The position numbers were made by a program, and so were the translations under genes. Below the pieces are notes generated by a model. The model ran no database searches. It was not told where the DNA came from and worked only from the letters and a program-made list of their open reading frames with translations. DNA of 10,380 bases. Source: Saccoglossus kowalevskii (taxonomy: Eukaryota; Hemichordata; Enteropneusta; Harrimaniidae). The stretch is taken from positions 28,342 to 38,721 of the forward strand of contig NW_003116949.1 of assembly GCF_000003605.2 (NCBI RefSeq). The letters are read 5' to 3'. Within the stretch, counting starts at the first letter, position 1; every line of letters begins with the position of its first letter. Positions 1 to 8,000 of the stretch are shown here, piece after piece.

Positions 1-293
1 GTTTCAAAGCCGCACACATGCATCTACATGGTGATTGTAAATGACACGTTGTGTATACACAAGACAATTGAAAATCACACACTTTGTATACATATGGAGA
101 TTCAAAGCCGCACACATGCATCTACATGGTGATTGTAAATGACACGTTGTGTATACATAAGACAATTGTAAACCACACACTTTGTATACATATGGAGATT
201 CAAAGCCGCACACATGCATCTGCATGGTGATTGTAAATGCACGTTCTGTATACATAAGACAATTGAAAACCACACAGTTTGTATACATATGGA
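1..293. repeat. 98-bp tandem repeat (higher-order minisatellite), three near-identical copies
   Basis: The landmark TTCAAAGCCGCACACATGCAT recurs at exact 98-bp spacing: the equivalent C lies at 103 and 201, with a 97-bp step to the next, degenerate copy because one base is lost near 239. Copies are roughly 1-98, 99-196 and 197-293 and differ at only a few positions. Each 98-bp unit is made of three diverged subunits of about 33 bp, of the type GATTGTAAACCACACAC followed by TTTGTATACATATGGA. Subunits carry alternating purine-pyrimidine runs and self-complementary hexamers (GTATAC, CATATG, ATGCAT). Minus-strand open frames across this block are by-products: 98 is not a multiple of 3, so the frame changes at each copy. 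The array runs off the left edge, so its full length is unknown. Confidence 0.93.
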
Positions 294-511
294 GATTAAA
301 AGCCATACATGCATTCATATGGAGATTGAAAAACGCATGCGTGTTTTATATGGAACTGTAAACCACACACTCGAATTTATATAAACCATTCACTTTGTAT
401 TTATATAAAGATTTTAAATCACTCACACTTTTATTACTGGAGTGCAAGATCACAATTTATATTATATAGAGATTGTAAACCACACTTGAATTTATATGGA
501 GATTTCAAGCC
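294..511. repeat. Degenerate continuation of the 33-bp monomer array
   Basis: Monomers remain recognisable but diverge: GGAGATTAAAAGCCATACATG at 291, GGAGATTGAAAAACGCATGCG near 321, ACTGTAAACCACACACTCG near 354, and GATTGTAAACCACACTTGAA at 471 followed by TTTATATGGAGATTTCAAGCC. Spacing becomes irregular and the 98-bp higher-order period is lost. This fits an old array edge where recombination no longer homogenises copies. Confidence 0.8.
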
Positions 512-941
512 AAAATAATGATCCTCCGCAGTTAATCAACCACACTTGTTGTCATTCTGTTACAATTTGAAATAAATTTGTTAAGTTGTCATTTTATGAA
601 CTAAAAAAAACACTTTAATTTTTTTTTCCAAAACCGATTATACCCTGTTAAACTCCACTAAGGGTCCATGAAAGTTTGTTGACATCGATAATGAGCTTAT
701 TGTGCTTCACATGCAACTCAGATCACTGTGAAATCTCATTCTTAATTAAACTGAACAAAATAATCATGTAAGACTGTAATAATATCAATAATACAAAACA
801 CTTGGATAATCTCTCCACGGGTTGGGTCTGAGACGGTTTATCTGTGTTCAATTACCAAGACAAATTAGCATGCAAAATAATAACTAATGACAGCAACTAA
901 CAAAAAGAAAGCAGGAACAAAACCTTGTTCGAAATAAGTAA
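512..941. other. No gene recognised between minisatellite and LINE relic
   Basis: This is AT-rich sequence without a sustained open frame. From about 890 the plus strand carries a weak reading (LTKRKQEQNLVRNK, then a stop at 939-941) that lies in frame with the RT fragment starting at 942. Basic sequence is common just before the RT domain in LINE ORF2 proteins, so the relic may begin near 890. Otherwise I see only A and T runs (602-628). Confidence 0.6.
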
Positions 942-2099
942 GCACAGTTAAACAAAAGTAACCCTAAACAATTTTGGCAAATTATATCAGACTTTCAGAA
1001 AAACATTGTGACTAAAACAATCAACAATTGTTTAAATACTGAAATTACTGAAAAAGAAATTAAAATAGCAATTAACAAATTTAAATCCAAGAAATCAGCC
1101 GGTTATGATGGGTTCTGTGCAGAACGTATAGAAAACAGTAAGAAATATCTAATTACACCACTTTTACTTTTATTTTATAATTTGATATTTAATACAGGCA
1201 TTTATACTAACATTTGGAATAAAATTATAACTACTCATATTTCTAAAACGGTGATAAGGAGGAATCAGGAAATTATAGGAGCGTAGCAGTTTCCTGTTGT
1301 ATAGGCAAACTATTCTGTAATTTAATCATTAATGGGTTATGTAATTTTTACTCTGAAAACAATAGATAGTATTTACCTGAAACATGCTATGCTTTGTGAA
1401 ATTTCCATAAGGCTTTTGATACTCTTTGGAGGGACGGTTTATTTTATAAATTATTCAAGTATTAGATTGATGGGAAACTTTATCATTTAGTTAAAAACAT
1501 GTATAACAATACTAAAACATGTATTCGCTTTGGCAAAACATATGTCCAATATTTAATACAAATAAGGATGTGAGACAGGGGTGGACTATAAGTCCAAGGC
1601 ATTTTAATCTTTATGTGAATGACTTGAATGATACATTAAAAGATTCAATAAACCAAATAACATTAAATAATTATAAAATCACCTCCCTATATTATGCATA
1701 TGACATAGTATTGATTTCAACAACACAATTAGTTTTGCAAAATGCAATAAATAAATTATCTGAGTACTGCCACAAAAGGAATCCTTATAAAATCTAAGTT
1801 ATAATTTTTAAAAAAAATGAGAAAGAGGAAGTTATTTCAATTCCAAGAAAAAAATATAAGTTGTATCAATTCATATATTTATTTGGGTATAACTTTACAA
1901 TCAAATGGAAAGTTCCACGAAAGAAGACAATTTTTAGCGAACAAAGCTACTAGAGCGATGTATGCACAGTTAAATGCAATGCCTTTGACTGACTGACTGA
2001 AGAACAGTTATGCATCTATTCCAGATATGTATTAAACCAATTTTGTTATATAGATCAACACTTTGGGGCATGAAATAATATGAGGTTAAGTATGCACGA
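942..2099 (+). pseudogene. Non-LTR retrotransposon (LINE) reverse transcriptase relic
   Basis: Five consecutive frame segments give the RT domain in its normal order. Segment 942-1248 reads NPKQFWQIISDFQKN, then EITEKEIKIAINKFKSKKSA and GYDGF, the finger region. Segment 1250-1535 (another frame) reads GNYRSVAVS, then NFHKAFDTLWRDGLFYKL, then KNMYNNTKTCIRFGK; it has stops at 1367, 1397 and 1463. Segment 1543-1797 reads DVRQGWTISPRHFNLYVNDL, then YYAYDIVLIS and INKLSEYCHKR. Segment 1859-1993 reads YIYLGITLQSNGKF, the thumb. Segment 2004-2075 reads ICIKPILLYRSTLWGMK. The motif-A aspartate is replaced by Asn (AAT at 1400-1402, just after a stop), and the YADD box reads YAYD (Tyr at 1699-1701). 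No endonuclease domain, ORF1 or poly-A tail is visible, so it is a 5'-truncated or eroded copy. The wording resembles jockey/CR1-type ORF2; the exact clade is not resolved. Confidence 0.93.
1986..2000. repeat. TGAC tetranucleotide repeat inside the RT relic
   Basis: Almost four TGAC units occur where the relic's reading frame changes between the thumb segment and the KPILLY segment, and they supply an in-frame TGA at 1994. Replication slippage here is a simple explanation of that frameshift. Confidence 0.7.
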
Positions 2100-2533
2100 A
2101 ACAGTACAGCTGGAGTATCGACCGACAAGCGGATGAAACGTTCTCTGCCTCGTGAGTATCGAGTCCATACTTTGAGGTATATTCGTAATAACCTTATTAT
2201 TATACATATTTTCCTTCCAAGAATACATCACTGAGATGCCGAAATCCAAAATGTTTAAAACAGAATCAGCGAACTTCTTTGTGTGGAGTCAGGTCAAACC
2301 CCGATGGCAGAGGACGCTTACGCGCGTAATTATTCCATACTTGGAATTTGCATTTCCTAATATGGTAGAATGAAAATACCCCGTAAAATACCACAAAATT
2401 ACGGCACGCAGAATCTGTAAGCAATGTTCCTAGATCAAAAATGAAAATTCCTTCATGGAATGTCTTAGGTAACAAACAAAAAGACAAATACTTAAATATT
2501 TAAATATATTATGCAGACATTAAATTATTATGC
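2100..2533. other. No gene recognised downstream of the LINE relic
   Basis: Open frames of 64 and 73 codons on the minus strand (2055-2249, 2266-2487) have no recognisable domain, no membrane segment and no convincing splice sites. They are not usable as the missing last exon of the membrane-protein gene to the right. The stretch may be LINE 3' flank or intronic sequence. Confidence 0.55.
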
Positions 2534-2667
2534 AGATTGTAAACTATACGCTTTCATTTATATGGAAATTTCACGCCATACATTCATACGATATTATAAA
2601 CCATATACACACTTGTATTCACATGTAAATTATAAACCACATGCGATTTACATGGAGTTTGTAGATC
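2534..2667. repeat. Second block of the 33-bp monomer, right of the LINE relic
   Basis: GATTGTAAACTATACGCTTT followed by CATTTATATGGA (from 2534) matches the left-array monomer across its length. It is followed by ATTTCACGCCATACATTC, then ATTATAAACCATATACACAC and AATTATAAACCACATGCG, ending in TTTACATGGAG. There are about four diverged monomers in the same orientation as the 1-511 array. Confidence 0.8.
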
Positions 2668-2773
2668 TCTTTAATATGAAGGAACTGCAATACTTATGTT
2701 GTTTTTATTGTATTGTACATAAACTGCATGGCTTGTTCATGTTGTGCATTGTGAACATTCTTAATAAACTTAC

Positions 2774-2956
2774 CTTCTCATGTTCACATTTCTCAAATTC
2801 CAAGTGTTTTTGTTCGTCGTCAGTAAGATCGTCCCAATAGTTGTTACAATATCGGTTTCCATCCCCCCTTTCTTCATCTATAGCTACTGCACCAATTACG
2901 AGTACAAAGATAGCCATAAAGAAAGACACAAATGACAAAACCATCGCCACGTTTTT
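2774..2956 (-). CDS. Third coding exon of the MS4A-like gene (residues 83-143)
   Basis: It encodes KNVAMVLSFVSFF and the rest of membrane segment 3, then the acidic loop IDEERGDGNRYCNNYW to CEHEK. The acceptor TTGATTGCAG lies just before AAA AAC GTG; the open frame reads back through it to a false Met at 2962. Donor AAG|GTAAGT is at 2774/2773. The following intron extends leftward into the minisatellite and LINE relic; no next exon was recognised before position 1. Confidence 0.85.
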
Positions 2957-3364
2957 CTGCAATCAAATTATTAACAAAAACCTTCATTATACACAATGAA
3001 ACAAACAACACAGCAAAGGCCATGCTGAAACATGTAACAACTGGTGGATGTCGATACTCTATAGATGACAGCGAATGTTCGCAGAATGCATGAAGGGTAC
3101 AGACCAGACGTCTGCCGCAAAAATTTAATGTGTTAATTTTAATTTTGAATTTCTTTTTTTTTAGCTCAATATCGAAATGCTGCTCTCTGAATCCTTACCC
3201 TATCAAAACTGCCATCATCCAATACTATACTACAAACATTATTTTTTTCTATTAGAAATACTTATGGTTTATGTTTATTGCTTTGAAAAACAAAACTCAC
3301 AGGCTTTCCTTTTTTCTTCAAAGCAGTAATGATTCCAAAGACTCCAGCACTTCCAGTCTGTGGA

Positions 3365-3400
<36 letters not shown>

Positions 3401-3644
3401 CTACACTAAAAACTGTTTTCACATTGACGTCATTTAGGGAAATGAACACACTTACTACAATACCACCCCATATAGGTGCAGCTACAAAGGCAAATGCCAT
3501 GTTGTTAACAATAACGAGGTAACCAGTGATGAACAATGCAACGGCCAACACCAGCTGTGTAATACTTAATCCAATCACTGCATTGTTGGTTCGTTGCTTC
3601 ATTTGTACATCAGACACGCCGCCTTCAATTTTTACAGGATCCAT
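2774..3644 (-). CDS. MS4A/CD20-like multi-span membrane protein (partial, exons 1-3 of the coding region)
   Basis: The join of 3644-3456, 3357-3301 and 2956-2774 gives 143 codons. Introns are GT-AG and every junction is phase 0: donors GTAAGT (3455-3450), GTGAGT (3300-3295) and GTAAGT (2773-2768); acceptors TTTCCACAG and TTGATTGCAG. Residues 1-22 are a polar, presumably cytosolic head. Residues 23-46 and about 49-76 are hydrophobic segments 1 and 2, with PIWGG at 57-61 opening segment 2. A basic turn KKKGKP (77-82) follows, then segment 3 (about 85-108), then an acidic loop with Cys119 and Cys139. P-x-W-G-G before TM2, a short basic loop and a long TM3-TM4 loop are typical of the MS4A/CD20-like family, whose known members are plasma-membrane proteins in signalling or ion-flux complexes. 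That function is not shown here. The fourth segment and stop codon are absent, so exons continue leftward. TMEM176-like or lineage-specific tetraspan families are alternatives. Confidence 0.85.
3301..3357 (-). CDS. Second coding exon of the MS4A-like gene (residues 64-82)
   Basis: This 57-nt micro-exon encodes TGSAGVFGIITALKKKGKP, the second half of membrane segment 2 and the basic turn after it. It is bounded by TTTCCACAG on the upstream side and GTGAGT on the downstream side. It restores continuous membrane-protein sequence between its neighbours, which is the main support for it. Confidence 0.85.
3365..3400. repeat. (AAT)12 microsatellite in the first coding intron
   Basis: Twelve perfect AAT units sit in the 98-bp intron 3358-3455. 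On the coding (minus) strand they read as an ATT run ending 7 bases before the acceptor exon boundary, where the branch point and pyrimidine tract would normally be. Confidence 0.95.
3456..3644 (-). CDS. First coding exon of the MS4A-like gene (residues 1-63)
   Basis: It starts at ATG 3644-3642 (MDPVKIEGG) and ends ...PIWGGIV before donor GTAAGT. The frame stays open past the donor, but that read-through runs into a tyrosine run encoded by the trinucleotide repeat, a clear sign it is intronic. The ATG comes directly after an acceptor, so no in-exon 5' leader exists. Met15 and Met49 are later in-frame methionines; starting at Met49 would remove membrane segment 1. Confidence 0.85.
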
Positions 3645-3664
3645 CTAGAAAAAAATAAAATAAA
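3645..3664 (-). other. Splice acceptor immediately before the MS4A-like start codon
   Basis: On the minus strand a T-rich run (TTTATTTTATTTTTTTCTAG) ends exactly at the ATG. This is a textbook pyrimidine tract plus AG, so the mRNA leader should come from one or more non-coding exons at higher coordinates. Alternatively the exon continues an upstream coding exon ending in phase 0. Confidence 0.7.
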
Positions 3665-5091
3665 TCTAAAAATAATCCACAAATTATTAATATAGAATTA
3701 TCATGCTACAAATTATGATTATTATTATTTTCATATTTACAGACCAGTTTCTCATTTTAGCTGCTGCAATTTATTTTCACAAAAAGCAGTAAAATATTTA
3801 GACTTATAAGTAATGATATATTTAATTGTAAACATCAACGGTGTATAAAAAAATACCGTCTTTCAAATATATTTCTGTGAAAATTTCAACTTTGGACAAA
3901 AATGTGGAATTAAACAAGTCCAAAACTTGTTGTACACTATAAGCAATCTGTTTATTTGTATAAGCTGTACTATGACGTGTACACGTTGGAATGAAATATC
4001 TCCGAAAAAGGGGTTACAATAATCAAAATATTGTTTCAAATTGTTGAAACCACATGTACATTATGGAATTCTGGTCAGTAAAATACATGTTGGCCAGCTC
4101 AAAATGGGTGTAAACAAAACACACAGATTTGTCAGTCTTTCTACCTTCAATATTCTCAGAAACGCAGCCAGTTTGGAAATGTCTAATCGAGAGTTGCCCA
4201 CAGGTCTACGGGTCGCCGGTACTTGTCAATAAACAAAGCTACACACTAAAGTCTAACAGCTGACGTAATTGAAGTTCGCCCTCATACATTTTTAGCCATG
4301 GCTTGCTTTATATTATCATTATGCATATCAAAAACCCATTGGTTCTCAAATGATTTGTTTTACTTGAGTTCACAATGTTAACAACATCAATATCTTGCAA
4401 GAGGGTTTCTACACTTGTAAACCATTAGTACAAAACATTAACAATAAATAATTACTCCAAAATGGCTAATTATTGCATTAATTAGATATTTAATGTACAT
4501 TAGAAAAATAAAACGAAATTTAGTAAACAAAACTTGTGATAATTAAAGTCTAATATTTGCTTCACCAAGTAATGTTTTCGTTACACAACTCACGATGTGA
4601 AATTTGGACCAAATATGTCACATGCATGTCTTGGCCATGTTTACTGTTCGCAATTTGGATGAAAAAACTTAAATTACAATTTGATTACGACGAATAAAGA
4701 TGCATGTTATTCATCAACAAACATTGACGGTGAAAGGGAAAACATTAATGTTTTCAAGTCAGCTCTTCGATGGTGTGTCGCTGCATTCAAACATCGGTAG
4801 CAATTGGGGGTCCATGTACATATCACACAGTCTAGGCTATAAGTATGCAAGTGCTGGCCGTGCTTATTTTACGTGTCGATATCCGGCCAGCGGACCCTGT
4901 CAACAGAAAACAAGCAGAAAAAAAGCGTCCAAATAGACTTTGAAAAGTAATAATCAATTGGCAGCACAAGCGAGGGCTGCGAAACCTCAGCTAAGCCCAG
5001 CAGTCACGGGATGGGGATTGCGACGTCTACTGTATACGTGAACTACACGATACGAATCTTCCGAAATGACATAGTATTGATTAGAATAAAA
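3665..5091. other. Non-coding stretch, no gene recognised
   Basis: Plus-strand open frames at 4041-4232 and 4700-4936 lack recognisable domains, good start context or splice partners. A minus-strand GTGAGT donor exists at 4593-4588 but with no convincing exon behind it. If the leader of the MS4A-like gene lies further right, this is its 5' intron. Confidence 0.55.
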
Positions 5092-5113
5092 CTTAGCACC
5101 TGCTTAGCACCTA
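5092..5113. repeat. 11-bp direct duplication CTTAGCACCT(G/A)
   Basis: CTTAGCACCTG at 5092-5102 is followed directly by CTTAGCACCTA at 5103-5113. Ten of eleven bases are identical, so this is a small local tandem duplication. Confidence 0.85.
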
Positions 5114-6097
5114 GGTTATGTGCGAATATAGAAAATTTTGTCTGTCCATTTCGAAGTTTATAAATACCAGAATTTTCACAGTATGAACGTCATTGAACAA
5201 CTAGCATGATGGCGATATTTAACTACCTTGACTGATAACACTGTAAATAAGTTTATTCACACAAAACAAATGAATCACCAATGTAAGAAAATAACAAACG
5301 TATTCAAACAGAAATCTAATACATCCCTGCTAAAGGTATAAATAGTGTTAAATCTTCATAGAATAGACAGAGTGTGAATACTAGTATTATCAAGCAAAAA
5401 AAATGGTGGAGTTTTCGGTTATTATCAGAATGTTACTTGTTCTCCCCAGGATTATTTTTAACAGTTCGGATTTAACATTTGAATTAGCATAATAAAGAAT
5501 ATGCAAATTTGGGTTGTAATTATCATATCTATTGTTATACTAAATAGGGACTAGGGTATGAATTTACATATACATCACATTTATGTAATACAGACAACTG
5601 TAATGAAATTTCAGGTTAATTTTTATTATTAAATCATGGTTATCATCATAACTATAAATTAACAAAATAAAATTATACATTCATGTTTACAAACAAATTC
5701 ATTAAATCAATAGCTTTTTTGACAGTAGATAGTTTATTTAATCAAGAACATTATGTGTTCATACGTCCAAATGATTGCGTCCTTGAATAATGCCTAATTA
5801 TTCATTGTGTTTTTATTTCGTTATTTTCGCTGACAAATAATTAAATCTACGTGAACATGTAAAATAACAATAAAACAGATTGTTTCCCTAACAAATAAAA
5901 CACAGTGAATATGCTCAATACATCAAAATAGAGAAAATTGATTTATTCGTACAGCTGCAAAGTTGCCTGCACAACATCCAGAAAAAGTAAATAAAAACAT
6001 CGCGATTTAATGTCCAGTCCGGACTTGGAGCCATTGATAGTAAGTGGTCCAGCCCTTACACACGCCAACGGTTGAAATTTGTTTAGTTACTATCAAA
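5114..6097. other. AT-rich stretch without genes
   Basis: I found no sustained open frames, RNA genes or strong repeats. A 10-bp palindrome AGTCCGGACT lies near 6015-6024. There is a plus-strand GTAAGT near 6041-6046 and a minus-strand GTAAGG near 6058, neither tied to a convincing exon. Confidence 0.5.
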
Positions 6098-6184
6098 TTA
6101 TCGTTCGAAAAATGCCTCAATTTTGAGTCGTGCTTTTGATAGAAACCAAAGATCGCGATCGACTCGGCGTGAAACTACCGCCAT
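6098..6184 (-). other. Short 28-codon ORF with strong start context and a promoter-like setting
   Basis: The minus strand has ACAGAATGGCGG, with A at -3 and G at +4, opening a 28-codon frame (MAVVSRRVDRD...FER) that ends in TAA at 6100-6098. The ATGGCGG core also resembles a YY1 site, which often sits near TATA-less transcription starts. The surrounding 6110-6220 is richer in CpG than its flanks and holds the palindrome GATCGCGATC (6151-6160). It could be an upstream ORF or part of a first exon, or simply chance. I recognise no family. Confidence 0.2.
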
Positions 6185-6487
6185 TCTGTCTTCCTTGTCC
6201 TCGTTCGGAAAAAAAAGCTCGCTTATTTACTAATTATTTAATGACTACATATTTTGTTTAAAAATATCAAACGAAATTAAACATCGAATAAAATAGAAAT
6301 CAACTGCTTCGTTTTAGAAAGATTGAACCCGTGCAAAAACGAATGAGAAACATTACTGTCTGCTCGAGGAGAAGACACTGGGAGTCGTAGATTGTTTACA
6401 ATTATATTATACCAGTGTATCACTGCCATCAATGCATCATTGTGATTGTTTGGGAGACTGTTTTAATTTATGCAAGCCATGGTTAAA

Positions 6488-6601
6488 TTAAGCAATAAAC
6501 CCCCGATGAAGGCGAGTATACCACGAAATATTGCAATATCTGCACGAGATAAGTGCAATATCTCGTGGTATACCCGCCACCGGCGGTGGTTTATTGCTTA
6601 A
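6488..6601. mobile_element. Foldback MITE-like element flanked by TTAA
   Basis: TTAA at 6488-6491 and 6598-6601 flanks a 106-bp element that begins GCAATAAACC and ends GGTTTATTGC, a perfect 10-bp terminal inverted repeat. The two 44-base arms (6492-6535 and the complement of 6554-6597) match at about 36 positions, including GTATACCACGA and ATATTGCA. An 18-base loop separates them. The right arm contains a local palindrome, CCACCGGCGGTGG. TTAA target duplication is characteristic of piggyBac-type transposition, so a non-autonomous derivative is a reasonable reading. It is too small to encode anything. Confidence 0.7.
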
Positions 6602-7481
6602 ATATAAGATCACATAGAAGGACTTTCTGTCACGTTGTGTAGCCACATTGCGTAAAATAGAGCATTTATATATTGAATAAAACTGACATACTTCCTTGCT
6701 GTTGCTGTCGAGTGTATGCCTAATCAGTGGATTAGCTACTTTGAATTGAAACCGCTACCGATGACTACTATATTAATTTTGAATGAACGTAAATAATTTT
6801 TTAACGCAATATTAGTGAATCACTGATTATTATAAATATATCTTGCAATGTCTGGAACGCTACTGAAAAAGTCATCGGTTTTCCATCTATATTCAAAAAG
6901 AAAAGTATCGGTAGAACACTGCAATGTAGTTACCCTTTCCCGTAATCTTTTATTGCCATGTTCTCTACACTTCCCAGGAAATTTCCAAAATCTTTCACGG
7001 TAACAAAAAATCGGGCATTTTCTCAACGACAGACCTCGCCAAATGATTGTGCAATCTTGTCTTGAGAGTTAACAACTTAGCCTTGAGAATATTTGCTATT
7101 ACACATAACATGCACACACCCTGTGTACGCGCATGTTTCTCTCGGCGTTTGATTCATCATGAGTGGGTGTAATGTTAAACGATAGAAGAGCCTGTCCTAA
7201 ATCCGTATATGGCTATGGCTATGTACATATATGGATAGAGAGTTATTGGGTCGTTATTAGCATAACAATAGTAAAAAAAAGTAATTCCCTCTTGAATACC
7301 TCACTAGCGTATCCCCCATTGTTTTACTTGCTTTATTTTAGCGACCATTTTTTTACAAAAATCACCATATGTTTCCTGAAAATTTATACAAAGTACAATT
7401 AAGTCTCAAAACAGGGTGAAACTACCATGGCCCTAACATAACCTTCAGATCCACGCCACAACTGACGATCATTGTGACATA
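6602..7481. other. Non-coding stretch, no gene recognised
   Basis: Open frames at 6820-7026 (minus) and 7163-7402 (plus) have no recognisable domain and no supporting splice signals. Only low-complexity wording such as GGCTATGGCTATG (around 7209-7221) stands out. Confidence 0.5.
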
Positions 7482-7504
7482 AGCTGGGATGTTATATCCC
7501 AGCT
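7482..7504. repeat. Perfect 9-bp hairpin AGCTGGGAT / ATCCCAGCT
   Basis: AGCTGGGAT (7482-7490), a five-base loop GTTAT, then its exact complement ATCCCAGCT (7496-7504). It is not a histone 3' stem-loop. It could be a small foldback relic or an RNA structure if transcribed. Confidence 0.7.
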
Positions 7505-7644
7505 AATAATACACTGCATTGTTTTACATAGCAGAGCCAGACGGTCGCCGATGCAATTTATGAAAACGACAACAGTTACGCAATTATTGAAATCAACAAC
7601 ATGTCAGTGAACTGGTAGCGTTGCTGGGCGTGTTGTGTGGGAGA

Positions 7645-7665
7645 TTTTTTTTTTTTTTTTTTTTT
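7645..7665. repeat. T21 homopolymer
   Basis: Twenty-one uninterrupted Ts. On the minus strand this would be an A tail, as left by a retroposed RNA. I see no SINE head or gene copy to its right and no clear target duplication, so a plain homopolymer is equally likely. Confidence 0.9.
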
Positions 7666-7854
7666 GTAAACTTGTCAATCGACAACAAAACAGTCATGGG
7701 AGTTAATCAAAACATAAGAGTGTAGCTTTTGTACAGCAGATATACATTTGTATCATCTGAAAATGAAATGCCGCTACAAATAAATACGCGAAACAGACGT
7801 GAAAGAAGACGATAATTATTGCCAATTGACCATTTCACATTTCGGCGATTACAT

Positions 7855-8000
7855 GTGGCCGAGTTCGCAGTGATAGCGGCACGGGGGAGGGGGTCGCCCC
7901 ACACCTACATCGAAAAAAGCGCGACCACTCGCGCCTACGTCGCGAGAGACGGTGAGCAGACACCCCCCAAAATTCGTGCCGCCGCCTCTGGGCCGCGTTA
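7855..8000. promoter_or_regulatory. CpG-rich patch, possible promoter or first exon
   Basis: This stretch is strikingly richer in G+C and CpG than its surroundings (for example ACTCGCGCCTACGTCGCGAG) and includes G-rich CACGGGGGAGGGGG. On the plus strand there are donor-like sites ACG|GTGAGC near 7949 and CAG|GTAATA near 8039. Frames on both strands are open here, but none begins with a good ATG or resembles a known protein. Confidence 0.3.

Noticed and set aside
1-293. CRISPR-like array because of regular repeats
   Set aside because: Repeats are contiguous without unique spacers, no cas genes are present, and the context is eukaryotic.
4-318. Minus-strand open frames of 104 and 70 codons with repeated HMYT and QSPCRCMC wording
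   Set aside because: They are translations of the 98-bp minisatellite. The period is not a multiple of three, so the repeat shifts frame at each copy, and there are no splice or start signals.
719-765. Possible last exon of the MS4A-like gene on the minus strand (about 16 codons after ATTATTACAG)
   Set aside because: The frame SYMIILFSLIKNEISQ is too short for a fourth membrane segment and the acceptor has a weak pyrimidine tract. It could fit in phase 0, but the support is poor.
2511-2840. Plus-strand 109-codon open frame
   Set aside because: It reads through the 33-bp monomers and then antisense to exon 3 of the MS4A-like gene; it is a shadow.
3318-3455. Continuation of the first MS4A-like exon into a poly-tyrosine tail
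   Set aside because: This part is the 98-bp intron. The tyrosines come from the (AAT)12 microsatellite, and a clean donor and acceptor remove it in phase 0.
4041-4936. Plus-strand frames of 63 codons (4041-4232) and 78 codons (4700-4936)
   Set aside because: No recognisable domains, no good start context and no donors or acceptors tying them together; their lengths are ordinary for chance.
7645-7900. T21 tract as the A tail of a minus-strand SINE or processed pseudogene
   Set aside because: No tRNA-like A and B boxes, no gene-like sequence to its right and no clear target-site duplication.
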